Assembly: GCF_036924715.1 (NCBI RefSeq) | Contig: NZ_JAZHSB010000001.1 | Location: forward strand, 2,595,001-2,659,000 | Length of the DNA: 64,000 bases | Source of the DNA: Bradyrhizobium sp. AZCC 1721 | GTDB taxonomy: Bacteria; Pseudomonadota; Alphaproteobacteria; Rhizobiales; Xanthobacteraceae | Direction: 5' to 3' | Part shown: positions 42,312 through 51,704 of the stretch, piece by piece | Position numbering within the stretch: position 1 is the first letter of the stretch | How the letters are laid out: each line of letters opens with the position of its first letter | Translations under genes and position numbers: made by a program | Notes under the pieces: model-generated | Databases searched by the model: none | Told to the model about the DNA's origin: nothing | What the model saw: only the letters and a program-made list of their open reading frames with translations

Positions 42312-42959
42312 CTAGTTCTTGGCTCGCAGGATGCTGATGCGAGATTCGTCGACAAAATTCTTGCTGTCCTGATCGGACCGGCGGAAGAGGTTGCGTTCGA
42401 CAACGAGTGAACGGCCACTGATCGTCTTGGTGCAGCGCTCCTTGAGATAGATGCCTCCCACTGGCTGGTCTCCTGCACCCGGCTGGCCCTCGGTACATGC
42501 CCAGCCGTCCGAGCCGTAGCGCGATCTAGCCTGTAGCCCCAGGAGAAACGCCTTCTTCCGGATATAGAGACGCGCCGTCGGATCGGTCTCGATCTGCAAG
42601 CCGGCAACGTGCGCGGTATCGTCGATCAGCAGGGTGAGGATCGCCGGATGACCCGCCACCATCGTGCCGTCGCGGCTGGTCGACGGATCGTAACCAAATC
42701 GGATGGCCCGTGTTCCATTCGCGTCGGCAGGGCAGTCGCGCCAGTTCTGCCAGCCAGCCAATGTGCGCTTCGGGTCCGCCGCGCAGTAGAAGTCGACGTA
42801 ACCGGTCTCCGGCAACTCGGCCGCAGCCATTCCGAGGCGAATGTCACGCAGATCGTTGCCGCTGAATTCTTCCGCACCAGCCGGAGAGCTCGCGAGCGTG
42901 ACGGCCTGCCAGGCAAGCAGGCCCGCAGCAAGAACGCCCGGCAGCTTCAGTCTGCGCAT
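42312..42959 (-). CDS. Secreted hypothetical protein in the PQQ dehydrogenase cluster
   Basis: The 215-residue protein starts MRRLKLPGVLAAGLLAWQAV (signal peptide, cleavage near AGAEE). The mature part contains four Cys (DFYCAADPKR, DCPAD, WACTEG, ERCTK) that could form two disulfides, and no haem motif. No known family. Its ATG shares a base with the cytochrome c stop (TGATG), so it is part of the dehydrogenase-cytochrome transcript and may help assemble or serve as partner of the enzyme. Confidence 0.7.
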   Translation of the reverse strand: MRRLKLPGVLAAGLLAWQAVTLASSPAGAEEFSGNDLRDIRLGMAAAELPETGYVDFYCAADPKRTLAGWQNWRDCPADANGTRAIRFGYDPSTSRDGTMVAGHPAILTLLIDDTAHVAGLQIETDPTARLYIRKKAFLLGLQARSRYGSDGWACTEGQPGAGDQPVGGIYLKERCTKTISGRSLVVERNLFRRSDQDSKNFVDESRISILRAKN

Positions 42960-43528
42960 CACTGGCCCTTCCCGGTGCTGGCGGTCGCATCATCTGGCTT
43001 CTGCGCTTGGTTCTTGTAGACGTCGCATACCCGCGAGGTGCTTGAGAAGAAGGCGACGCATTCCGCGTAAGTGGGTTCGCCGGCTCCCTTGATGTGGGCG
43101 ATCATGTAGTCGGCGACGGCTTCAATATCCTTCGGCCGCAGAAACGTTCCGCCCTCGGGCGGCATCTGTGCCCCCGCGTCCTGGCGGTTCATGCCGTGGC
43201 ATTTCACCTCATCGTAGGCGCCGCGCATAAAGAATGGCATCCCGGTGCCCGGCCGCCCGCAGCCGACGATTTCAATGATCTGATCGCGTGTCAGCTCGGA
43301 CTTGCGCAGCGACAGCGCATCGCCGCCGTAGCCGCCGCCGCCATTGCCGTGCCATTTGTGGCAGCCCACGCAATTGGCTTTACTGAAAACGGCCTTGCCG
43401 GCATTGGTCGGATCCGAAGCTGGCGCTTGCGCCGACTGACCGAAAGCTGTGGTACCAATCGAGAAATTCAGGGCGACGACGCTCACGATCAGCATGCCTG
43501 CCGCCGGGAATCTGCTGAAGATCATCAT
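42959..43528 (-). CDS. Cytochrome c, electron acceptor of the PQQ dehydrogenase
   Basis: The 189-residue protein has a signal peptide ending near AFGQSAQA, one haem motif CVGCHKW (C-x2-C-H) at about residue 55 and distal Met candidates in GTGMPFFM or NAQ/AQMPPEGG. The Met in the second segment, in the order typical of XoxG/MxaG-like cytochromes, probably ligates iron. Conserved Cys after the haem site (CGRPG, KCHGMN) could form a disulfide. It lies directly downstream of the PQQ dehydrogenase gene and should carry its electrons. Two ATG codons open the gene (MM). Confidence 0.87.
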   Translation of the reverse strand: MMIFSRFPAAGMLIVSVVALNFSIGTTAFGQSAQAPASDPTNAGKAVFSKANCVGCHKWHGNGGGGYGGDALSLRKSELTRDQIIEIVGCGRPGTGMPFFMRGAYDEVKCHGMNRQDAGAQMPPEGGTFLRPKDIEAVADYMIAHIKGAGEPTYAECVAFFSSTSRVCDVYKNQAQKPDDATASTGKGQ

Positions 43529-43544
43529 TGCGTCTCTTGTCGAA

Positions 43545-43571
43545 GGAGGGCCCGCGGTTGGCGGACCCTCC
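43545..43571. terminator. GC-rich hairpin between PQQ dehydrogenase and cytochrome c genes
   Basis: GGAGGGCCCGC pairs with GCGGACCCTCC around GGTTG. A T6 tract follows on the plus strand (43573-43578). On the minus strand, which carries the genes, no T tract follows, so it may protect the upstream mRNA end or limit antisense transcription instead of terminating the operon. Confidence 0.5.
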
Positions 43572-43583
43572 GTTTTTTGGATG

Positions 43584-45371
43584 TCAGAGTGCGAATACGT
43601 AGAGCATCGATCCCGGCTGTATCTTCTTCAGTTCGGGCGTCGAATCGATGAACCACTTGTCCCAGGCGCCGCCCAGGCCGACCAGGATGGCAACGTACTG
43701 TTTGCCATCGACCGTAAAGGTCATCGGCGGTGCGTTGACGCCGCCGCCCGTGTTGAACTCCCAGAGCTTCTGCAATGACTTGGCGTCAAGCGCCATCACT
43801 TCGCCGGACGGCTGACCGGTGAAGACGAGGTCGGGAGTTGCAAGCATGCCGCCCAAATTGGGGAACGGCGTTTCCATTTTTTGGGCGATCTTGCCGGTCG
43901 TCACATCGATCGCAGTCACGCTGCCGGTGATCCTGAATGGCTGGCTCGGGCCGCCGCCGGTCCAGAACTCCCGCGGTTTCAGTTTTTCCGGCGTCATCAC
44001 CTCGACTTTGATGCGATTGCAGCTCTCGATCACCGGGATGTACCAGAGCTTCAAGTCCGGATTGTAGGCCGTCGGCGGCCAGTTCTTGCCGCCCATGTTG
44101 CCGGGGCAGATGTCGGTTTCCATGTTGGTGCGGCTTGGCGTCACCGACGCGATATAGGTCTGCACGGCCTTGTTCGGGTCATACTCGATCGGCTTGCCGC
44201 TCTCAGGGTCGAGCCCTTTGGTCCATGTGACTTTCTTGACGAACGGGAGGCCCCAGACGAACTTGCCGGTGGTGCGATCGATCGCATAGGCGAAGCCGTT
44301 GCGGTCGGCTTCGAGCGCGAGCTTCCGCGGACCACTGGGCCCGGGGACGTCGACCAGCACGTTTTCCGCCACGCTGTCGTAGTCGTAGGGGTCGTTTGGC
44401 GTGTGCTGATAATGCCACTTGATCTTGCCAGTCGTGGCATCAAGGGCCAGCGAACTATCGGTGTAAAGGTTGTCGCCTGGCCGATATTCATTATCCCAGT
44501 CCGGCCCGGGGTTGCCGATGCCCCAGATGATGGTGTCCGTTGCTGGATCGTAGGTGCCTGTTACCCAGGTCGAACCGCCGCCGGCGGCGGCGGCGTTGTT
44601 GCTGTCTTTCCAGGTCTCGCTGCCGGGCTCGCCCTTGCCCGGGATTGTGTGGGTGCGCCAGACCTCCTTCTGGGTCGTCAGGTCGGTGGCGGCGATCCAG
44701 CCACGGATGCCGTACTCCGCGCCCGCCACGCCTGTGATCGCCATGTTCTTGACGATCAACGGCGCGCCGGTGATCACCTCGCCCTTGTCCGGATCGGCCA
44801 CCGTGCGCTGCCAGGCAACCTGACCGGTTTCCTTGTTGGTCGCGATCAGCCGGCCATCAAGCGTATGGGAAATGACGAGATCACCCCACAAGGCGACGCC
44901 GCGGTTGTCGACGCCGCAGCACGCCACAGCGCCAGCCCAGTCACGATCCGTCTTGGGGTCCATCTTCCAGAGCAACACGCCGCGGCCACCATGCGCATCG
45001 ATCTTGTAGACTGAACCCCATCCATCGGTGACGTAGAGAAAGCCGTTTTCGGCAATCGGAGTGCCTTCCAGCCCGCCATGGCTCCAGATGCCGCCGCCTT
45101 CGATGCCGCCGAGATGCATGGTCCAGGCGACCTTCAGGTTCTTCACGTTATCGCGGTTGATCTCCTTCAGAGTGGAGAACCGGTGAGCCGAGTAATTCTG
45201 ATGATGATGAAGCCAGTTGCCCGGCTCCTTCTCGACGTTGAGCAGCCGTTCCTGATTGACCTCGTCGGCGGCGGACGCGGGCAGTGCGGCCGTGATGCCC
45301 GCGGCAGTGACTGCAATAGCGAGCAGGCGCGCTCGCGTGGAGATTCTTGTGTGACCTGAAAATCGCTCCAT
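43584..45371 (-). CDS. PQQ-dependent alcohol dehydrogenase with lanthanide-type active site
   Basis: The 595-residue enzyme starts MERFSGHTRISTRARLLAIA (signal ending near PASAA) and has the eight-blade quinoprotein fold with repeated W motifs, the adjacent cysteines AVACCGVDN (Cys151-Cys152) and metal/PQQ ligands: Glu219 in GAEYGIRG, Asn287 in GIGNPGP, catalytic Asp330 in NDPYDYD and Asp332 two residues on. In calcium enzymes (MxaF) position 332 is Ala; an Asp marks lanthanide-dependent enzymes (XoxF, ExaF/PedH types). It oxidises primary alcohols in the periplasm and passes electrons to the cytochrome encoded next. AGGAGGG precedes ATG 45371. Confidence 0.93.
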   Translation of the reverse strand: MERFSGHTRISTRARLLAIAVTAAGITAALPASAADEVNQERLLNVEKEPGNWLHHHQNYSAHRFSTLKEINRDNVKNLKVAWTMHLGGIEGGGIWSHGGLEGTPIAENGFLYVTDGWGSVYKIDAHGGRGVLLWKMDPKTDRDWAGAVACCGVDNRGVALWGDLVISHTLDGRLIATNKETGQVAWQRTVADPDKGEVITGAPLIVKNMAITGVAGAEYGIRGWIAATDLTTQKEVWRTHTIPGKGEPGSETWKDSNNAAAAGGGSTWVTGTYDPATDTIIWGIGNPGPDWDNEYRPGDNLYTDSSLALDATTGKIKWHYQHTPNDPYDYDSVAENVLVDVPGPSGPRKLALEADRNGFAYAIDRTTGKFVWGLPFVKKVTWTKGLDPESGKPIEYDPNKAVQTYIASVTPSRTNMETDICPGNMGGKNWPPTAYNPDLKLWYIPVIESCNRIKVEVMTPEKLKPREFWTGGGPSQPFRITGSVTAIDVTTGKIAQKMETPFPNLGGMLATPDLVFTGQPSGEVMALDAKSLQKLWEFNTGGGVNAPPMTFTVDGKQYVAILVGLGGAWDKWFIDSTPELKKIQPGSMLYVFAL

Positions 45372-45476
45372 GAGAAATGCCCTCCTTTTGGCAGTCCACG
45401 TTAAATCGAGCGTCCGGCACATCCGGGCGTTTAGCTGAGAAGCCTCGTTCAGCGGCTCACCGGGCCGCTGTCGCGA

Positions 45477-45962
45477 TCAGGGCGTTCGTGAAACCCGCAC
45501 CTCCGTTTCTTTGGTTCCGCCTTTCTGGAAAACGATGGCGCATGTAAACGTCTCGCCGTCGACAAGTTGCTGCCGCGTCTGCAGCAGCATCACGTGATGT
45601 CCGTCGTGCTTGAGTTCGGTCGTCTTGCCCTCCGGGATTGGAATGGACTTGATCTCGCGCATGGCTGGGGCGCCTTCGCCGCGATCGACCGTGTGCCTTA
45701 CGGCGAAGTTCGCGAACGGACAGCGGACGCGCAACAGGGCGTCGGCTTCGGCCGCATCGTTCCTGATCGTCATCACAAGCGGGAGATCGATACCGATCTG
45801 ATCGGACGCATGCACCCGGGCGTTCGTCACTTGCAACGCTTCACCTGCCGCGGCGAACCCGCGCGTCAGCCAAAGAACAGCAACCAGTCCGAACACAAGA
45901 AATGCAATCCGGCCGCGATCAAGCCGTGCGCCATCAGCACCTGATGTCGCTGTCGCGGTCAT
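45477..45962 (-). CDS. PCuAC-like periplasmic copper-binding protein
   Basis: The 161-residue protein has an N-terminal membrane anchor or signal (IAFLVFGLVAVLWLTRGFAA) and the PCuAC pattern: His in FAVRHTV, Met in GAPAMREIKSIPIPEGKTTE, and the C-terminal ELKHDGHHVMLLQ (H-x-M). PCuAC proteins deliver copper to cytochrome oxidase. It is upstream of and in the same direction as the PQQ dehydrogenase (about 105 nt); its link to alcohol oxidation is by proximity only. The spacing of metal ligands differs a little from the classical H-M-x21-H-x-M. Confidence 0.75.
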   Translation of the reverse strand: MTATATSGADGARLDRGRIAFLVFGLVAVLWLTRGFAAAGEALQVTNARVHASDQIGIDLPLVMTIRNDAAEADALLRVRCPFANFAVRHTVDRGEGAPAMREIKSIPIPEGKTTELKHDGHHVMLLQTRQQLVDGETFTCAIVFQKGGTKETEVRVSRTP

Positions 45963-46316
45963 CGGCTATGTCTCGGCCGAAGGGTAATCCTGTAAATGCG
46001 CGGTCAGTCGAGGTACACAAGCGAGGGATGCCCAAACGAAACTCTTCGTTCTGCACATTGGCGTGCCTCCCAAGATCGATTTTCTCTTGTTTCTTGGCGT
46101 CTCAAGTTACGCTTCAAAATAAGGCGACGAAAGGGCGCTGCGCATTTTTCCCGATCGATGACCGACAAAATGCGCTCGCCTTCACAGCCTCTACGCTGCT
46201 CGCTGATCAGGTGATCGAACAGACCGCCTCAGTTCCGCTGTTGGGCCTCGCTTTTGCGCTCTGGACACGAGCCTGCGGCATTGTCCAAAATCTCTCGGTA
46301 CAGAGGAACCGCCCCG
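45963..46316. other. Divergent intergenic region
   Basis: Holds the start regions of the leftward copper protein and the rightward amidohydrolase. No clear operator or small gene was identified. Confidence 0.35.
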
Positions 46317-47159
46317 ATGCCCATCATCGATTCCCAGGTCCATGCCTACGAGGCGAACAGTCCGAAGCGGCCTTGGCACAGTGTGCCGAACTGGCCCGAT
46401 CACGTCACGGGTGACGAGATGGTGGCAGCGATCGACAAGGTTGGCGTCGACGGCGCGATCTTCATCTCGGCGTTTTCGTTGTACCGCTACGACGCCAGCT
46501 ATGCCGTGGAAGTGCAACGGGCCCATCCCGGCCGGCTCGCCATCGTCAAGCCGGTCGACCCGGATGACCCTGATGTGGCCGACGTCGTCGCGGAGTGGAG
46601 GAAGACGCCGGGCGCGGTCGGAATCCGCATCATGCTGACCAAGGAGGCCAAGCGTGCGCCTGACCATCCCGGCCTCGACCGGATTGCGCGTGCGGCGGTT
46701 CGCCATGATTTTCCGGTCAACCTCCACTGCTGGGACAATCTGGATGCGGGCAGGGCGCTGATCGATCGCCACCCCGACACGCGGTTCATCATCGATCATC
46801 TCGGCCTCCTGCAGCCACGTGTTCCGCCGGCGCCGCCAGAGCCTTGGGCGGAGTTGCCGAAGGTGCTGGAACTCGCTGCGCGGCCGAACGCCGTGATCAA
46901 GGTCAGCGGCGCCTGCACGCTGTCGCGCGAGCCGTATCCTTATCCGGATATCTGGGACCCGCTCGCCCGCGTGTTCGATGCCTGGGGTTTCGAGCGCTGC
47001 CTGTGGGGCACGGACTGGACGCGCGCATTCGCCGTCGTCAACTACGAGCAGGCGGTCGAGCCGTTCCTCAGGACCAGCCGCCTGAACGAGAGCGAGCGCG
47101 CCATGCTGATGGGCGGGGCCTGCGCCAAGGCTTATGGCTGGTCGCCGAAAGAAGGCTAG
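46317..47159 (+). CDS. Amidohydrolase-family metalloenzyme (amidohydrolase 2)
   Basis: The 280-residue TIM-barrel enzyme starts MPIIDSQVHAYEANSPKRPW; the first metal pair is D-x-Q-V-H instead of H-x-H, a subgroup feature. Other ligands: NLHCWDN, FIIDHLGLLQ, and the catalytic Asp in LWGTDWTRAF. Members hydrolyse lactones, carboxylic ring products or decarboxylate aromatic acids; substrate unknown. ATG 46317 has GAGGAACC upstream. An aldo/keto reductase gene follows after 32 nt. Confidence 0.88.
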   Translation: MPIIDSQVHAYEANSPKRPWHSVPNWPDHVTGDEMVAAIDKVGVDGAIFISAFSLYRYDASYAVEVQRAHPGRLAIVKPVDPDDPDVADVVAEWRKTPGAVGIRIMLTKEAKRAPDHPGLDRIARAAVRHDFPVNLHCWDNLDAGRALIDRHPDTRFIIDHLGLLQPRVPPAPPEPWAELPKVLELAARPNAVIKVSGACTLSREPYPYPDIWDPLARVFDAWGFERCLWGTDWTRAFAVVNYEQAVEPFLRTSRLNESERAMLMGGACAKAYGWSPKEG

Positions 47160-47191
47160 CGCGCAGGTCATCCACCTCAGGAGGAAACGCG

Positions 47192-48190
47192 ATGGAATTT
47201 CGAACCTTTGGCCGCACCGGGATGCGGCTCTCGATCCTCGGCTTCGGCTGCGGCGCCGTCGGCGGGTTGATGGTGCGTGGCGATGCTGCCGACCAGGAGC
47301 GAGCCATCGCGCGCGCAATTGCCGCTGGCGTCAACTACTTCGACACCGCGGTGCAGTATGGCGACGGGGAATCGGAAAGGAACCTTGGCCGGGTTTTGCA
47401 GAAGCTAAAGCCGGTCGACGTGGTTGTCGCCACCAAGGTCCGGTTGCCGCCTGACGATCGTGATCGCATTGATGAGGCGGTGCGGCTATCGCTCGAAGGC
47501 AGCCTGGCGCGGCTGCGGCTCGAGCGTGTCGATATTTTTCATCTGCACAATCCCATCACCGAGCAAGGCGGCGGGCCGGCGCTGAGCGTGCGGCAGGTGC
47601 TGGACGAGGTGGTGCCGGTGTTCGAGCGGCTGCGGCGAGAGGGGAAGATCCGGTTTCTCGGCATCACGGCGCTGGGCGATACGGCGGCGCTGCATCAGGT
47701 GATCAATGCGCGCGTGTTCGACAGCGCGCAGGTCGTCTACAACATGCTCAATCCGTCTGCGGCCGGCGAATTGCCGGCGCGCTATCCGGCGCAGGATTAT
47801 GGACGGCTGTTCGATCACACGGAAACCGCCGGTGTTGGCGTCGTGGGCATCCGCGTGCTGGCCGGCGGGGCGCTGTCGGGTTCGGCGGAGCGTCATCCGA
47901 TTGCGGGCGCTGCGCCGGAGCCGATCGGCTCTGCCATGAGCTACGATGCCGATGTCGATCGCGCGCGCCGGCTGATGCCGCTGGTGGAGGAGGGATTTGC
48001 CGCCAGCCTGACCGAGGCGGCCACGCGGTTTGCGATCTCGCATCCGGCGATGGGCACGATCCTGGTCGGCATGGCGACGCCGCAACAGTTCGAGGGTGCA
48101 CTCGCCGCGGTGGAGAAGGGCCCGCTGCCGCAGGCCGCACTCGACCGGCTGTCGGAACTGCGGCAGGCGTTTGCCGGCGAGGCGCGATGA
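47192..48190 (+). CDS. Aldo/keto reductase
   Basis: The 332-residue (alpha/beta)8 enzyme has the AKR signature MEFRTFGRTGMRLSILGFGC, the catalytic Asp/Tyr in VNYFDTAVQYGDGE, Lys in VVVATKV and His in IFHLHN. It reduces carbonyls with NADPH. AGGAGG lies 7 nt upstream of ATG 47192. It follows the amidohydrolase gene closely, so the two probably act in one catabolic sequence; substrate unknown. Confidence 0.9.
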   Translation: MEFRTFGRTGMRLSILGFGCGAVGGLMVRGDAADQERAIARAIAAGVNYFDTAVQYGDGESERNLGRVLQKLKPVDVVVATKVRLPPDDRDRIDEAVRLSLEGSLARLRLERVDIFHLHNPITEQGGGPALSVRQVLDEVVPVFERLRREGKIRFLGITALGDTAALHQVINARVFDSAQVVYNMLNPSAAGELPARYPAQDYGRLFDHTETAGVGVVGIRVLAGGALSGSAERHPIAGAAPEPIGSAMSYDADVDRARRLMPLVEEGFAASLTEAATRFAISHPAMGTILVGMATPQQFEGALAAVEKGPLPQAALDRLSELRQAFAGEAR

Positions 48191-48224
48191 TCGAAAAACG
48201 ACGGTCTCGGCTTCCCCTTACCGA

Positions 48225-48271
48225 ATTATTAACCAATCTGCATCAGGTTTAACGGATTATTAACCAATCTG
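48225..48271. repeat. Two 16-bp direct repeats, 31-bp period, upstream of a small gene
   Basis: ATTATTAACCAATCTG occurs at 48225-48240 and 48256-48271. The 31-bp period is about three helical turns, placing both on the same DNA face, as for paired activator sites. The next ATG is at 48317. Confidence 0.6.
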
Positions 48272-48316
48272 GTTCGGGATTGGCGTCGCGACCAACCGGC
48301 ACCAAGGGAGCACCTG

Positions 48317-48721
48317 ATGGATACCCGAACGTCCGCCGCACCCGACGAAAAAACGCCTCCGTCGGAGGCTTTGGCGACACAACTCAGCAAATCGGAAACG
48401 CAAGAGAAGTCGCAGCCCTCCAGCGAGCTGGAGATCAGCGCCGAACGGATCAACTCCTCCGTCGCCCGGCTGACCTCAAATTCGATAGGCGAACTTCAGG
48501 GGTTGGCTTCCGAACTCCAAAAAATGCAGGACTTCCTGCAGGCCGAGGTCAACAACGTGCAGCGCCAGATCGACAGCGCGTTGGCCGGAATCAACATCAT
48601 CGTCGAAACGATTAGTCCTTGGAAAAGTATCGCGGGCTCGCAAACGCTGCCATCCGGTAATCGCCATGTCCGCGCGGGGGGACCGGCGGCCAATATTGAG
48701 CAACGCAGTCGCGTCGGGTAG
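48317..48721 (+). CDS. Hypothetical coiled-coil protein (134 residues)
   Basis: The product starts MDTRTSAAPDEKTPPSEALA and has a helical, coiled-coil-like core (INSSVARLTSNSIGELQGLA, SELQKMQDFLQAEVNNVQRQ). No signal peptide or known domain. GGAG lies 8 nt before ATG. The 16-bp direct repeats end 46 nt upstream of the start, so regulation is likely. Phasin-like size and composition, but no proof. Confidence 0.55.
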   Translation: MDTRTSAAPDEKTPPSEALATQLSKSETQEKSQPSSELEISAERINSSVARLTSNSIGELQGLASELQKMQDFLQAEVNNVQRQIDSALAGINIIVETISPWKSIAGSQTLPSGNRHVRAGGPAANIEQRSRVG

Positions 48722-48927
48722 CAGCGTCGCGCGCGCCGCTCGCCCGATATTGCGGACTTCCGACCGAACTGGCGTCGGTGCGGATACTCGGCTTCATCCC
48801 TGCGAGCGCTTCGGTCGAAGTGTACGCTGCGCGGAAGAGAGTGAACGCCGGATCGCCACCACCGCGTCACCAAATCGCCTAACGACTCAACGACACTATT
48901 GCAGCGGGGCGCGGGCGATGCGCATGG

Positions 48928-49170
48928 GTGCATGCAATGGTGCGCTATGGGTCCAATCTATGTCTAACGCCGGCCCTGAGTGGGCTGATTATGGTCGCGC
49001 TGCTTGTGCTTGGCGCGATCGTCGTTCGAAGTCTCGGACCGGCTGAGAAAGGTGACCGAGTCATTGCCGTGTCCGAACACAGTAAGGTGAGCACGCGCAC
49101 GACCCCCGAGAATGATGGCCGAGCAACCCTCGATATTGGTGTCGCAGACCTGAGAGGGTCGCTGCCGTAA
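48928..49170 (+). CDS. Small single-pass membrane protein (uncertain)
   Basis: An 80-codon frame with GTG start 48928 or ATG 48937. It encodes one helix (LSGLIMVALLVLGAIVVRSL) and a soluble tail with DGRATLDIGVADLRGSLP. No ribosome-binding site stands out. No family recognised. Confidence 0.35.
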   Translation: MHAMVRYGSNLCLTPALSGLIMVALLVLGAIVVRSLGPAEKGDRVIAVSEHSKVSTRTTPENDGRATLDIGVADLRGSLP

Positions 49171-49214
49171 GATAACTTGCGGTTTACGCTGTCTGGAAAG
49201 AGCGGCGGTCTGCG

Positions 49215-49335
49215 TTCCCCGGATGCTGTGCAGCACGCCGCTTGCGGCGTGATGCACTGCTGATCCGGGGTCCACCGATGCGTGGGTCCCGGCTCTGCGG
49301 AGCAGCGCTCACGCGCTGCACCGCGTCCGGGACAC
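49215..49335. repeat. Palindromic intergenic element between convergent genes
   Basis: CCCCGGAT (49217-49224) and ATCCGGGG (49263-49270) enclose nested inverted repeats; a second stem follows with GTCCCGG and CCGGGAC (about 49287-49333). I recall this type as a frequent intergenic repeat in Bradyrhizobium. It separates two convergent genes and could act as a bidirectional terminator. Confidence 0.6.
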
Positions 49336-49339
49336 AGAG

Positions 49340-50308
49340 CTAAAACGCCACCACGATTTTGCCGAGGTGCTTGTTGGCCTCCATGTGCTCGAACGCTTTG
49401 CCGATCTCGGCGAAGGGATAGACCTTGTCGATCGGCAGTTGCAGTTTTCGCGATTCTACGGCCGGCCAGATGTCTTTGCGGACCTCGTCAAAAATCTCGC
49501 GGATTTCCTCGACGCTGCGAGTGCGGAAGGTGACGCCGATATAGTTGATGCGGCGGGCGGCGTGGAGGTCGAAATTGAAATCGGCGTGGGTGCCGCCGAG
49601 CCGGCCGACATTGACGATGCGGCCCTTGACCTTGGTGGCGGCGAGATTCTGGTTAGCGACCTTGCCGGAAACCTGGTCGACGATCAGGTCGACGCCTTCG
49701 CCGTTGGTGGCGTTGAGCACCTGATCGACCCAGCCGGGGTCGCTGGAATCGATCGCGAGATCGGCGCCGAATTCCTTCAGGCGGCCGCGGCGCATCGCGT
49801 CCGTCGAGGAGCCGATCACGAGCTTGGCGCCCTTCAGCTTGGCGATCTGCATCGCCATCAGGCCGACGCCGGAGCTGGCGCCCTGGATCAGGACGCTCTG
49901 GCCCGGCTGAAGCGCGCCGTTGGTCACAACGGCGTTGTGCATGGTGGCGAGCGCGACGGGGAGGGTGGCGGCTTCCTCGAAGTTCATGTTCGAGGGTGCA
50001 CGGAACAGCCGGCCGTGGTCGGCCAGCGTATATTCGGCAAACGCGGCTGCGCCCGAGCCCATGATCTTGTCGCCGACCTCAACACCTTCTGCGTCAGGCC
50101 CGAGCTCGGCGACTTCGCCCGCCCATTCCATGCCGAGTACGGTGCCGACGCCACCGGCCGCGCCATGCACGTGGCCCTTGGTCATGCCGAGGTCGGCGCG
50201 ATTGAGGCCGCAGGCATGCACCTTGACCAGCACCTGCGTGCCCTTCGGCGAGGGCTTTGCGACCTCTGATATTTCGGCGCCGTTGGCGCCGTAGACATAG
50301 GCTTTCAT
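49340..50308 (-). CDS. Medium-chain dehydrogenase/quinone-oxidoreductase-like enzyme
   Basis: The 322-residue enzyme starts MKAYVYGANGAEISEVAKPS and has the MDR fold: GroES-like N-domain (VLVKVHACGLNRADLGMTKG, LGMEWAGEVAELG) and Rossmann domain (VLIQGASSGVGLMAMQIAKL). It lacks the structural zinc cysteines and the catalytic zinc ligands, as in NADPH:quinone oxidoreductases. Ends NKHLGKIVVAF. Just upstream of it on the same strand is a nitronate monooxygenase gene; the shared direction suggests one operon. Confidence 0.9.
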   Translation of the reverse strand: MKAYVYGANGAEISEVAKPSPKGTQVLVKVHACGLNRADLGMTKGHVHGAAGGVGTVLGMEWAGEVAELGPDAEGVEVGDKIMGSGAAAFAEYTLADHGRLFRAPSNMNFEEAATLPVALATMHNAVVTNGALQPGQSVLIQGASSGVGLMAMQIAKLKGAKLVIGSSTDAMRRGRLKEFGADLAIDSSDPGWVDQVLNATNGEGVDLIVDQVSGKVANQNLAATKVKGRIVNVGRLGGTHADFNFDLHAARRINYIGVTFRTRSVEEIREIFDEVRKDIWPAVESRKLQLPIDKVYPFAEIGKAFEHMEANKHLGKIVVAF

Positions 50309-50339
50309 GGGCTCTTCTCGTTGTTGGCGGAGACCGCTT

Positions 50340-51704
<1,365 letters not shown>

